A DNA stretch of 64,000 nt, taken from assembly GCF_013376045.1 (NCBI RefSeq), contig NZ_JABMJG010000006.1:310001-374000 (forward strand), written 5' to 3'. The position numbers and the translations under genes are program-made. This document shows, one piece after another, positions 27,679 through 36,147 of this stretch. A model generated the notes under the pieces. It saw only the letters and a list, made by a program, of their open reading frames with translations. It had not been told where the DNA came from and did no database searches. The first letter of the stretch is position 1; each line of letters starts with the position of its first letter. This stretch comes from Variovorax sp. SG517 (lineage in GTDB: Bacteria; Pseudomonadota; Gammaproteobacteria; Burkholderiales; Burkholderiaceae_C).

Positions 27679-28857
27679 ATGACCCTCAAACTCGTTGCCG
27701 CGATCGCGGTCTCACTCGCGACGCTCGCGCTGCAAAGCCGCGCCGACGTCATCAAGGTGGGTGTGATCGCACCCATGTCCGGATCCTTCTCCGCGGTGGG
27801 GCAGACCTGGGAAGGGGCGACCAAGGCCTACCAGAAGCTCAACGGCACCACCGCGGGCGGGCACACGATCGAGGTCATCTACCGCGACCTGCCTGACATC
27901 AATCCCGCGCAGGCCAAGGCACTGGCCCAGGAGCTCATCATCAAGGAAGGCGCCCAGCACATCGCCGGCCTGTACTTCACGCCCGATACGCTGGCTGTCG
28001 CCGCGCTCGCGCAGGAGGCGAAGGTGCCCGTCGTGATCTTCAACGCGTCGACCTCGTCGCTTCTCGAGAAGTCCGACTACCTGCTGCGCACCTCCTACAC
28101 GCTGCCGCAGATGGCCGTGCCGGTGGCCAAGTACGCGCTCGAGAAGAACGTGAAGAACGTCGTGTCGCTGGTCAGCGACTTCGGTCCCGGCCTCGACGCC
28201 GAGAAGGCCTTCAACACCGCGTTCGTCGCCGGAGGCGGCAAGCTGCTCGAGGCCATCCGCGCGCCGCTGAAGACGACGGACTTCGGCCCCCTGATGCAGC
28301 GCGTGAAGGCGCTCAAGCCCGATGCGCTGTACGTCTTCGGTCCTGGAGGGCCGGCCACCTACGCAATGATCAAGGCCTACAACGAAGCAGGGTTGAAGGC
28401 CGCGGGCGTGCGCTTCCTGGGCACGGGCGAGACGGATGAAGACCAGCTGCGCGCGATCGGCCCCGAGCTGCTGGGAATCGAGACCGGCATGTTCTATTCG
28501 GCGACGCACAACTCGCCGCTGAACAATGCCGCGGTCAAGGCGCTGGCCGAGGTGGCACCCAAGGCCATCCCGACCGTCCAGCTCGCGAATGCGTACGACG
28601 GCCTGCATGTGATCTATCACATGGTCAAGGCAACGGACGGCAAGCGCGACGGGCCCAAGGGCCTTGCCGCCGCCAAGGGCTTCTCGTGGGAGAGCCCGCG
28701 CGGCCCGGTGAAGATCGACCCCGCCTCCCGCGAGTTCGTGCAGAACGTCTACATGCGGGTGGTCGAGAAGGATTCGTCGGGGCGCTTCGTCAACCGCGAG
28801 TTCCGGACCTTCGAGATGCAGCCCGACTACGGACGCATCCAGGGCGCGGCCAAGTAA
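27679..28857 (+). CDS. Branched-chain-type ABC transporter binding protein (LivK-like)
   Basis: A 392-residue type I periplasmic binding protein with a Sec signal ('LVAAIAVSLATLALQSRA', mature start near 'DVIKVGVIAPMSG'). LivK-like proteins in soil bacteria bind aromatic acids, amides and urea as well as amino acids. The gene lies 89 bp after picF on the same strand and heads a complete five-gene importer. A pyridine carboxylate is a reasonable ligand but is not shown by sequence. GGAGAAGAAG precedes the ATG. Confidence 0.9.
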   Translation: MTLKLVAAIAVSLATLALQSRADVIKVGVIAPMSGSFSAVGQTWEGATKAYQKLNGTTAGGHTIEVIYRDLPDINPAQAKALAQELIIKEGAQHIAGLYFTPDTLAVAALAQEAKVPVVIFNASTSSLLEKSDYLLRTSYTLPQMAVPVAKYALEKNVKNVVSLVSDFGPGLDAEKAFNTAFVAGGGKLLEAIRAPLKTTDFGPLMQRVKALKPDALYVFGPGGPATYAMIKAYNEAGLKAAGVRFLGTGETDEDQLRAIGPELLGIETGMFYSATHNSPLNNAAVKALAEVAPKAIPTVQLANAYDGLHVIYHMVKATDGKRDGPKGLAAAKGFSWESPRGPVKIDPASREFVQNVYMRVVEKDSSGRFVNREFRTFEMQPDYGRIQGAAK

Positions 28858-28872
28858 CGCAGAGACTGCAGC

Positions 28873-29742
28873 ATGTCTTTCGCGCTTCTCAGCAGCATCC
28901 TGATCGACGGCGTGACGTACGCCATGATCCTGTTCATGATCACCGTGGGCCTGTCGATGACGATGGGCCTGATGCGTGTGGTGAACCTGGCCCATGGCGC
29001 CTTCGCGATGCTCGGCGGCTTTCTTGCGGCGAGCATTCCTCAGCGCCTGGGCGTGCCCATCGGGCTGGGCTTCGTGCTGGCGATCGCCATCGTGGCCCTC
29101 CTGGCGGTGATCTTCGAGCGCACCCTGCTGCGCCGCTTCTACCGCCGCGACGATCTCGACCAGATGCTGGTGACGATAGGGCTGATGTTCGTCGCGACCG
29201 CGGCGGTCAACCTGATGTTCGGATCGTCGGTGACCTCCGTCGCGCTTCCCGAGGCATTCAGCGGCTCGGTGGACCTGGGCTTTCGCTCCATTCCCCGGCA
29301 CCGGCTCATCGTCGTCGCCTGCGGGCTGCTGGTGGTCGTCGTCCTGTGGCTCGCCGTGGACCGGTCGTCCTTCGGCATCCGAGTGCGCGCTGCCGTCGAC
29401 AACGCGCCCATCGCCCGGGCCATCGGCATCGACACGACGAAGATCTACGCAGCCACCTTCGCGATCGGTGCCGCGCTCGCGGCGCTGGGCGGCATCGCCG
29501 GTGCCGAGATGCTGCCGATGGAGCCGACCTACGCCTCCAAGTACCTGGTGATCCTCCTGGCCGTCGTGGCCGTGGGAGGAAACGGAAATCTGTTTGGCTC
29601 TTTCTTCGCAGCATTGCTGCTCGGCATCGTGGAGACCTCGATGAAATACATGGTTCCCCAGTTGGCATCGGCTGCCTTCTTCCTGACGATGATCGTCGTC
29701 CTGCTGTTCCGGCCCCAGGGGCTGTTCGGGAGGCAGGCATGA
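28873..29742 (+). CDS. Branched-chain-type ABC transporter permease (LivH-like)
   Basis: A 289-residue LivH-type permease with about eight hydrophobic helices and the typical N-terminal 'GLMRVVNLAHGAFAMLGGF' motif. It forms the transmembrane channel with the LivM-like protein encoded next. It starts 15 bases after the binding-protein gene, and its stop overlaps the next ATG (ATGA). Confidence 0.9.
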   Translation: MSFALLSSILIDGVTYAMILFMITVGLSMTMGLMRVVNLAHGAFAMLGGFLAASIPQRLGVPIGLGFVLAIAIVALLAVIFERTLLRRFYRRDDLDQMLVTIGLMFVATAAVNLMFGSSVTSVALPEAFSGSVDLGFRSIPRHRLIVVACGLLVVVVLWLAVDRSSFGIRVRAAVDNAPIARAIGIDTTKIYAATFAIGAALAALGGIAGAEMLPMEPTYASKYLVILLAVVAVGGNGNLFGSFFAALLLGIVETSMKYMVPQLASAAFFLTMIVVLLFRPQGLFGRQA

Positions 29743-30752
29743 GCGCAGTGATTCCGCCCATGGCGATGGCTGCGGCGTCCCGCGCTCACCCGTGGAAGCA
29801 CTTGCGCGCCGAGATCGTCCTGACGCTGGCCGGGCTGCTGGCCTTCGTGCTGTTCCCGCAGGACCTCGGGTTGCTGACCAACATGGCAACGATGTCCATC
29901 TTCGCGCTGTCGCTGAGCCTCGTCCTCGGGCAGGCGGGCATCGCGACCCTGGGCCAGGCCGCGCTGTACGGCACCGGTGCCTACGTCGCGGGCTGGACCG
30001 CGCTGTACCTGACGGCCGATCCGGTCGTCGGACTGCTGCTCGGCGGCCTGGGCGGAGGGCTGATCGCGCTGCTCAGCGGTGCCGTGATGCTGCGCTCGAC
30101 CAAGCTCACGCTGGTCATGCTCACCATCGCCGTGGCGCAGTTGCTGCTCGAGCTCGCCAACTGGGCCCGATGGCTCACCGGCGGCGACGACGGACTTGCC
30201 GGCTTCGAGGTCGCCCCGCTGTTCGGCATCTGGGAGTTCAACTTCATGGGCCACACCGGCTACTTCTACGCGCTGGGCGCGCTGGTACTGGTGTACTTCC
30301 TCGTGCGCAACCTGGTCGAGTCGCCCTTCGGCCTGACGGCCAGGGCGATCCGACAGGACCCGGGCCGCGTCCAGGCGCTGGGCGGGCGCGTGTACCTGCA
30401 CCTGCTGGCCGTCTACACCATCGGCGGCGTCGTGGCGGGCCTGGCTGGCGCATTGACCGCACAGACCAGCAAGGTGGCCAATCTCTTCATGCTGGACTTC
30501 ACGACGTCCGCGGGTGTCGTGGTCATGATCGTCCTGGGCGGCACGCGTCGCCTGTCGGGTGCGGTGCTCGGCACCGTCGCCTACATGACCATCCACCACA
30601 TCGCATCGACGTTGAATCCGTACCACTGGCTCTTCGTGATCGGTTCGATGCTGATCTTCGTGCTCATCGTCCTGCCCGAAGGCCTGGTCGGACTCCTGGA
30701 CCGGGCCGCGGCGTGCGCCAGGCGTCTGGGCGGCAAAGGAGGAACCCGATGA
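29739..30752 (+). CDS. Branched-chain-type ABC transporter permease (LivM-like)
   Basis: A 337-residue LivM-type permease with about nine hydrophobic segments and the family motif 'SLSLVLGQAGIATLGQAALYG' near residue 60. It pairs with the LivH-like protein. It overlaps the genes on both sides by ATGA junctions, so the transporter is made as one translationally coupled unit. A longer in-frame extension upstream runs through the LivH gene and is not used. Confidence 0.9.
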   Translation: MSAVIPPMAMAAASRAHPWKHLRAEIVLTLAGLLAFVLFPQDLGLLTNMATMSIFALSLSLVLGQAGIATLGQAALYGTGAYVAGWTALYLTADPVVGLLLGGLGGGLIALLSGAVMLRSTKLTLVMLTIAVAQLLLELANWARWLTGGDDGLAGFEVAPLFGIWEFNFMGHTGYFYALGALVLVYFLVRNLVESPFGLTARAIRQDPGRVQALGGRVYLHLLAVYTIGGVVAGLAGALTAQTSKVANLFMLDFTTSAGVVVMIVLGGTRRLSGAVLGTVAYMTIHHIASTLNPYHWLFVIGSMLIFVLIVLPEGLVGLLDRAAACARRLGGKGGTR

Positions 30753-31516
30753 CTCCCCGGCTGCAAACCCGCAACCTGTGCCACTCCTTCGGCGGCCTGG
30801 CCGTCACGCAGAACGTCACGCTGTCGCTCCCGCAGGGCGCCCGCACGGCGCTGATCGGGCCGAACGGTGCCGGCAAGACCACGCTGGTCAACCTGCTCAG
30901 CGGAGCGATTCGCCCGAAGTCCGGCGACATCCAGCTCGACGGCCGCTCGATCGTGCAGTTGCCGCAGTACGCAAGCGTGCGCAGCGGCATCGTGCGCACG
31001 TTCCAGATCAGCCGCCTGTTCAAGGACTTGACCGTGGCGGACAACGTCAAGGTCGCGGTGCTTCAGCGGCTGCGCGCCTCCATGCAGTGGTGGCCTTCGC
31101 CGGCGCGTTCCGCGCGCGTGCACGACGAGGTCCACGAGACCCTCGGCATGCTGGGCCTGAACCCCTTTGCGGATCGGGTGGTGGGGCGTCTGGCGCTCGG
31201 CGAGCAGCGGCTTGCGGAGATCGCGCTCGCGCTCGCCATGAAACCCGAGGTGCTGCTGCTGGACGAGCCCGGCGCCGGCGTGCCGCAGGGGGAAGGCGGC
31301 CGCATCATGAGTGCCATCGAGAGTCTTCCGAAGGACCTGTCGGTGCTGCTCATCGAGCACGACATGGACCTGGTGTTCCGCTTCGCCTCGCACATCATCG
31401 TCCTGGTTGCCGGCGCGGTGATGGTGGAGGGGTCGCCGCAGGAAGTCGCGGCCAACGAACAAGTCAAGCAAATCTACTTCGGACGGGACGGCCACCATGC
31501 CCAGCACCCCCATTGA
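30749..31516 (+). CDS. Branched-chain-type ABC transporter ATPase (LivG-like)
   Basis: A 255-residue ATPase with Walker A 'GPNGAGKTT' near residue 36, signature 'LALGEQR' (a variant of LSGGQQR) and Walker B 'VLLLDEPGAG', plus the LivG-type 'RTFQISRLF' segment. It hydrolyses ATP for the importer. The 20-base overlap with the following livF-like gene is longer than the ATGA junctions elsewhere in this operon. Confidence 0.9.
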   Translation: MTPRLQTRNLCHSFGGLAVTQNVTLSLPQGARTALIGPNGAGKTTLVNLLSGAIRPKSGDIQLDGRSIVQLPQYASVRSGIVRTFQISRLFKDLTVADNVKVAVLQRLRASMQWWPSPARSARVHDEVHETLGMLGLNPFADRVVGRLALGEQRLAEIALALAMKPEVLLLDEPGAGVPQGEGGRIMSAIESLPKDLSVLLIEHDMDLVFRFASHIIVLVAGAVMVEGSPQEVAANEQVKQIYFGRDGHHAQHPH

Positions 31517-32219
31517 ACTTCGGTTCGACGACGTCACGACCGGCTACGCCGGCGTGCCCGTGGTCGAGCATCTGAGCTTCAGCGTGCGCGAAGGCGAGCG
31601 CCTGGGGCTGATCGGGCGCAACGGCGCCGGCAAGACGACGACGCTGGCGACCGCGACGGGCCTGGCCGATCTGATGAAGGGGCGCGTCCATTTCGGCGGC
31701 AAGGACATCAGCGGCGCCAGCACCTTCGCACGCGCTCGCGCCGGCCTCGGCTACGTGCCGCAGAGCCGCGACATCTTCCCCTCGCTCACGGTGGAGGAGA
31801 ACCTGCTGTCGGGCCTCCAGGGGCGCTCGGCGGCCGTGGCGCTTCCTGCGGTCTATGAACTGTTCCCGCGATTGAAGGAGCGGCGGCGCAATGGCGGCAC
31901 CCAGCTGTCGGGCGGCGAGCAGCAGATGCTGTCCGTGGCGCGGGCGCTCGTCGGGCAGCCGCGCATCCTGCTGCTCGACGAGCCACTGGAGGGCCTGGCC
32001 CCAATGGTGCGCGAGGAGCTGATGGACGCCATCGTCCGCATGAGCGACAAGCTCGGCGTCGGATGCATCCTCGTGGAACAGCACGTGGACGTCGTTCTCG
32101 ACTTCTCGACGAACGTCATCGTGCTGGAGCGCGGCGTCGCCGCTTATGCCGGTTCGGCAGCCGCGCTGGGCGAGGACGAGGAACTCCTGAACCGCACCAT
32201 CGGGATCCAGAAATGCTGA
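31497..32219 (+). CDS. Branched-chain-type ABC transporter ATPase (LivF-like)
   Basis: A 240-residue ATPase with Walker A 'GRNGAGKTT', signature 'LSGGEQQM' and Walker B 'ILLLDEPLEG', typical of LivF. It completes the five-component importer. It is the last gene of the series that begins at the picB promoter (21.4 kb). No terminator hairpin was seen behind it. About 100 bp separate it from the LysR gene. Confidence 0.9.
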   Translation: MPSTPIELRFDDVTTGYAGVPVVEHLSFSVREGERLGLIGRNGAGKTTTLATATGLADLMKGRVHFGGKDISGASTFARARAGLGYVPQSRDIFPSLTVEENLLSGLQGRSAAVALPAVYELFPRLKERRRNGGTQLSGGEQQMLSVARALVGQPRILLLDEPLEGLAPMVREELMDAIVRMSDKLGVGCILVEQHVDVVLDFSTNVIVLERGVAAYAGSAAALGEDEELLNRTIGIQKC

Positions 32220-32322
32220 AGCGGATGCCTGCTGCGCGATCGCTATCGTGGCTGCGCGTGCCGGCGCCGGCTCGCGCCCTCGTCGGCAGCGGCGGCTGAA
32301 TGCGGCACGGGTCCGATCCGCC

Positions 32323-33195
32323 ATGCAGAACCTTCGCGCTCTCCTGAGCCCGCTGCGGGCTTTCGATGCGGTGTACCGGGCCAAGGGAGTCTCGCGGGCA
32401 GCCCAGCTGCTTCACGTCACGCCCGGGGCCGTGAGTCAGCAGATCAAGCAGCTCGAGGCCGGGCTGGGCGTGCAGCTGTTCCAGCGGTCCGGCCGCGAGA
32501 TCGGGTTCACGGCGGCGGGCGAAAGGCTTGCCCACCGCGTCTGCGATGCCTTCGACCGCCTGCAGGACGCACTCGGCGACCTGGCCGAGCATCGGAGTGA
32601 AAGAAGGCTGCGCCTCAAGGTGACACCGAGCCTGGCCATCCGCTGGCTTGTTCCGCGCCTGCATGGCTTCTACGCAGAGCACCCCGACATCGCACTGGAG
32701 ATCGCAACGATCGCCATGGCCGACGACATGCGGCTCGAAGGCGCAGATTGCGCCATCCGCCATGGCATGGGCGAGTGGGCCGACGTCGAGCTGGACCATC
32801 TCTTCGATGACGAGTTCGTCCCGGTCTGCGCACCGGGCCAGGCGGGGCCGTTGCAGACACCTCGCGACCTGCTGCAGGCCAACCTGCTGCACTCCATGAT
32901 GCGGCCGCAAGCGTGGCCGCTCTGGTTCGGCTCCGCCGGCCTTGCGGATCCCGCCCGTTCGCGCGGCATCACGCTGGCGAATGCCGCGTTGTGCTATCAG
33001 GCCGCCGCCAATGGCCTGGGCATCGCGATGGCCCAGCGTGCCTACGTGGAAGACGACCTTCGAACCGGCCGCCTGGTGGTCGCTGTCGACCACATGGCAC
33101 GGACGGAACTCGGCTACTACCTCGTCTGCGACCCGATGAAGGCGGCTACCGCCCCGGTGCGGCTGTTCAGGGAGTGGATCCGGTCGGTCCGCTAG
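32323..33195 (+). CDS. LysR-family regulator (GcvA-like)
   Basis: A 290-residue LysR regulator. The winged helix ('SRAAQLLHVTPGAVSQQIKQLE') fills residues 15-75 and the co-inducer domain follows, with a GcvA-like layout. The ATG at 32323 fits the family N-terminus. It is on the same strand after the transporter and may respond to a pathway compound, though the MarR protein is the likelier main regulator. Its TAG stop (33193-33195) lies inside the target duplication of the IS element that follows, so the gene was left intact by the insertion. Confidence 0.88.
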   Translation: MQNLRALLSPLRAFDAVYRAKGVSRAAQLLHVTPGAVSQQIKQLEAGLGVQLFQRSGREIGFTAAGERLAHRVCDAFDRLQDALGDLAEHRSERRLRLKVTPSLAIRWLVPRLHGFYAEHPDIALEIATIAMADDMRLEGADCAIRHGMGEWADVELDHLFDDEFVPVCAPGQAGPLQTPRDLLQANLLHSMMRPQAWPLWFGSAGLADPARSRGITLANAALCYQAAANGLGIAMAQRAYVEDDLRTGRLVVAVDHMARTELGYYLVCDPMKAATAPVRLFREWIRSVR

Positions 33196-34139
33196 TTGTG
33201 AAGCGTCAAGAGGTTGTTTGCAGATTTGAGCCTGGATATGGGTGCGATGCGGCCGATGCCGCTGTGCGGGCGATGCCAGTTGTAGTGGTGCTGCCAGTAT
33301 GCGAGGGCATCGGTTCGCTCAGCTGAGTTCTGGTACGTCCAGCCGTAGGCCCACTCGCGCAGCGCCGACTGGATAAACCGCTCGGCCTTGCCGTTGGTCT
33401 GTGGCCGGTACGGCCTGGTGAACTTGTGCTGCACGCCCAAGGCCTTGCAGGCAGCAGCGAACTCCCTCGAACGGAACGCCGAGCCGTTGTCGGTCAGCAG
33501 GCGTTTGACACTTACACCGAGTCCGGCGTAGTACGCCACGGCGTTGTGCAGGAAGTCGACTGCCTCTTGCTTCTTCTCGTCGGGATGCATGGCCGTGAAG
33601 GCGATGCGTGCGTGGTCGTCGATGGCCACGAACAGCGTCTCCCATCCCGCTCCATCGACCGAGTCGCGCCGATTGCCTGTGACGCGGTGGCTGGGCCGAA
33701 CGATGCGCCCAAGCTTCTTGGTGTCGATGTGCAGCATGTCTCCGGGCGCGTCGTGCTCGTAGCGAACCACGGGCTCGGCAGGCGCGAGGTCGCTGAGCCG
33801 GGACAGGCCCGCACGGGCCAATACCCGGCTCACGGTGGACGCTGAGACGCCTACGTAGCGCGCAATGCGCGACTGCAGCATGCGGCGTTTGCGTAGCTCG
33901 ACGATGAGCAGGGCCTTGGACTCGTCGATAGCCCTGGGTGAGCGCGCCGGCCTGGAGGACGCATCGGCCAGGGCGGCTTGGCCGCCTGAGAGATACCGGC
34001 CCAGCCACTTGCGGGCGGTTTGCGCTGTCACGCCTTGGGCAGCAGCGGCCTGGGCCGCATCCAGGCCATCCAAGGTCATCTGTTTGACCATCTCGAGTCG
34101 GCGGGCGAAGGTAAGTCGGGCATGCTTATGGGTGTTCAT
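33192..34139 (-). CDS. IS481-family transposase
   Basis: A 315-residue transposase. The N-terminal helix-turn-helix ('QGVTAQTARKWLGRYL', then 'YVGVSASTVSRVLARAGL') binds the ends. The rve-type catalytic core has acidic residues in 'LHIDTKKLG', 'LLTDNGSAF' and 'NGKAERF', the last two separated by 35 residues (D-35-E). The reading frame leaves the element: the TAG stop at 33192-33194 is supplied by the duplicated target CTAG. No frameshift or internal stop is present, so it is probably functional. Confidence 0.93.
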   Translation of the reverse strand: MNTHKHARLTFARRLEMVKQMTLDGLDAAQAAAAQGVTAQTARKWLGRYLSGGQAALADASSRPARSPRAIDESKALLIVELRKRRMLQSRIARYVGVSASTVSRVLARAGLSRLSDLAPAEPVVRYEHDAPGDMLHIDTKKLGRIVRPSHRVTGNRRDSVDGAGWETLFVAIDDHARIAFTAMHPDEKKQEAVDFLHNAVAYYAGLGVSVKRLLTDNGSAFRSREFAAACKALGVQHKFTRPYRPQTNGKAERFIQSALREWAYGWTYQNSAERTDALAYWQHHYNWHRPHSGIGRIAPISRLKSANNLLTLHN

Positions 34140-34236
34140 CCGGTTGGGCGTCCTGAGTGGATTGGGTGTTTGGCGACTTCCAGTCTCTCAAACCCAATCC
34201 GGATGAACACCGGATACAACCTATTGAAGCTTCACA
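33197..34236 (-). mobile_element. IS481-family insertion sequence, 1040 bp, apparently intact
   Basis: A complete insertion sequence defined by 21-bp imperfect inverted repeats and a 6-bp target duplication. It contains a single transposase gene on the minus strand. It inserted exactly at the stop codon of the upstream LysR gene and separates the pyridine cluster from the Bug gene and CoA operon. The length (about 1.0 kb) and one-gene layout are standard for IS481. Confidence 0.93.
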
Positions 34237-34259
34237 GCTAGTCGTGCCCCGGGGGCCTG

Positions 34260-35243
34260 CTAGTCGGCCTTGAAGCCCGAGGCCTTGACCACGGGCTCCC
34301 AGAATGCGCGCATCTCTGCGAACCTGGCGCGTGCATCGGTGGGTGAGCTTCCCGCGTTCACGAAACCGAGCGCGCCGACCTTCTTCGCGAACTGCTCCGT
34401 CGCAACCGCCTTTCGCACGGCGTCGCTCCATTCAGCGACGACGGGTGCGGGCGTCCCGGGTGCCAGGCAGATGGCCAGCACGCCAACCGTGGTGAGTTCC
34501 TTGCGGCCGAGCTCGGCGAAGGTCGGCACGTTCGGCAGGAGCGCGGAGCGTTGGGACGAGGTGACGGCAAGCACGCGCAGCTTGCCGGCCTCGTGGTGCT
34601 GCGCGAAGTCGCCGACCGTGGAAGTGCCCGCTGCGATGTTGGCGCCGGCAAGGTTCACGATCATCGGGGCCGCGCCCTGGAAAGGAACGTCCTGCAGCGG
34701 CGCTCCAATGATCTTGCCGATCTGCAGCCCCAGGAAATGCGTAGGCCCGCCCGATGCCGCATGGCCGAAGTTGGCGTTCTGGGGATGCGCGCGCACCCAC
34801 TGGGCGTATTCGCCGAAGGACTTCACCGGTGAAGACGACGGCACGGCGAGAGCCATCGCGAACTCGACGACGGTCGACACCGGGAGGATGTCGCGCTGCG
34901 GGTCGTAGTTGAGCTTGTTGAAGACGAAGGGGTAGATCGACGTGAGGAAGTCGGGGCACAACATGGCCACGCTGCCGTCGGCCGGTGCGGCGCGCATCGC
35001 GTCGATCGCGATCCTTCCGCCGGCGCCCGGCTTGTTCTCCACCACGACCGTGCGGTGGAGCGGGTCGTGCAACTGGTCCGCGAGCGCACGCGTCACCACG
35101 TCGAGGGTGCCGCCTGGCGAGAAGCCCACAAGGATCCTGACTGGTGGCCGGCTGGCTTGCTGGGCGATGGCCGGCGGTGCGCCGACGAAGGCGGCGATGG
35201 CGAGTGCGAGGCTGCAGCGCCAGGAAGCAGACAGTGTCTTCAC
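34260..35243 (-). CDS. Bug family (TctC-type) periplasmic substrate-binding protein
   Basis: A 327-residue Bug protein with a Sec signal ('SLALAIAAFVGAPPAIA') and the family motif 'RILVGFSPGGTLDVVTRALA'. It starts with GTG at 35243, with GGAG six bases upstream. It lies 114 bp downstream of the enoyl-CoA hydratase gene on the same strand and is probably the uptake-binding component of that operon, in which case the ligand would be an organic acid activated by the CoA-transferase. The IS element sits 24 bp beyond its stop. Confidence 0.88.
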   Translation of the reverse strand: MKTLSASWRCSLALAIAAFVGAPPAIAQQASRPPVRILVGFSPGGTLDVVTRALADQLHDPLHRTVVVENKPGAGGRIAIDAMRAAPADGSVAMLCPDFLTSIYPFVFNKLNYDPQRDILPVSTVVEFAMALAVPSSSPVKSFGEYAQWVRAHPQNANFGHAASGGPTHFLGLQIGKIIGAPLQDVPFQGAAPMIVNLAGANIAAGTSTVGDFAQHHEAGKLRVLAVTSSQRSALLPNVPTFAELGRKELTTVGVLAICLAPGTPAPVVAEWSDAVRKAVATEQFAKKVGALGFVNAGSSPTDARARFAEMRAFWEPVVKASGFKAD

Positions 35244-35357
35244 GAGATGCTCCAGGAGGAAGGTCGGATCGGTTGTCCGGATGCAGGCAGTGCAGGGCAG
35301 GGCGGGCGGACCGGAGGCGGCGTCTTCGTCGACGCCGTCGTCCTCCGTTCGAGGAAC

Positions 35358-36134
35358 TCAGCGACCACGGAATACCGGAGCGCGCTTCTCGGCAAAGGCG
35401 CGGCGCCCCTCCAACCGGTCCTCGCTGTCCCTGAGCAGCCCGAACGCCTGGCGTTCCAGCGCGAGCCCGCCGGCCAGGGGCAGCTCGCGCCCGTTCATCG
35501 CGAGGCGCTTGGCGGCCGTCATCGCCAGCGGCGCATTGGCGGCCATCTTGCGCGCGAGCCCGATGGCCGTTTCCTGCAATGCCGAAAGCGGTACCACCTT
35601 GCTGACCAGACCGATGCGCAGCGCTTCGGCGGCATCGATGCGTTCACCCGTCAGCAGCATCCACATGGCATCGGACTGGCCTACCGCGCGGATCAGACGC
35701 TGCGTGCCGCCCGCCCCCGGGATGCTGCCGACGCGCACCTCCGGCAGGCCGAACTGGGCGTTGTCCGAACAGATGCGGATGTCCGCCAGCAGGGCCAGCT
35801 CGAGTCCGCCGCCGAGGGCGTAGCCGTTGATCGCCGCGACGATGGGCTTGTCGGTGTGCAGCGTGCCGAAGTTGAAGTGCCGGTTGCCGCCGCGAAAGAC
35901 TTCACGCGCGACGCCATCGCCCGACGGCATCGTCTTCTTGAGGTCCGCCCCCGTGCAGAAGGCACGCTCGCCCGCACCGGTGAGGACGAGCACGCGAACG
36001 TCCTCGTCGTTGCAGACCCGGTCCCAGATGCCGAGCAGCTGCTCGTTGGACTCCGGGTCGATGGAGTTCATGGCCTCGGGCCGATTCAGGGTGACGATGG
36101 CGACGCCATCCTGGACTGTGTAGACGATGGGCAT
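35358..36134 (-). CDS. Enoyl-CoA hydratase/isomerase family protein
   Basis: A 258-residue crotonase-fold protein. The oxyanion-hole segments are 'FCTGADLKK' near residue 60 and 'GYALGGGLELALLADIRI' near 105, followed by the catalytic Glu region 'FGLPEVRVGSIPGAGGTQRL' with both glutamate-type positions usual for hydratases. It would add water to a 2-enoyl-CoA made from the CoA-transferase product. The ATG at 36134 lies 13 bp after the CoA-transferase stop. The in-frame extension upstream overlaps that gene and is discarded. Confidence 0.87.
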   Translation of the reverse strand: MPIVYTVQDGVAIVTLNRPEAMNSIDPESNEQLLGIWDRVCNDEDVRVLVLTGAGERAFCTGADLKKTMPSGDGVAREVFRGGNRHFNFGTLHTDKPIVAAINGYALGGGLELALLADIRICSDNAQFGLPEVRVGSIPGAGGTQRLIRAVGQSDAMWMLLTGERIDAAEALRIGLVSKVVPLSALQETAIGLARKMAANAPLAMTAAKRLAMNGRELPLAGGLALERQAFGLLRDSEDRLEGRRAFAEKRAPVFRGR

Positions 36135-36147
36135 GGTTTTCCGTTCT

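Larger units (their letters stand above)
33191..34242. repeat. IS481-family target-site duplication and terminal inverted repeats
   Basis: The element is flanked by an exact 6-bp direct repeat GCTAGT (33191-33196 and 34237-34242). Inside it, the terminal 21 bases of the left end (33197-33217) and right end (34216-34236, read on the other strand) match at 19 of 21 positions, both starting TGTGAAGC. The duplication fits the NCTAGN target known for IS481 of Bordetella pertussis. The intact duplication points to a fairly recent insertion without later rearrangement. Confidence 0.92.

Noticed and set aside
27712..29889. Long minus-strand open frame opposite the Liv-type transporter genes
   Set aside because: It runs antisense to well-supported transporter genes and its composition is typical of a shadow frame.
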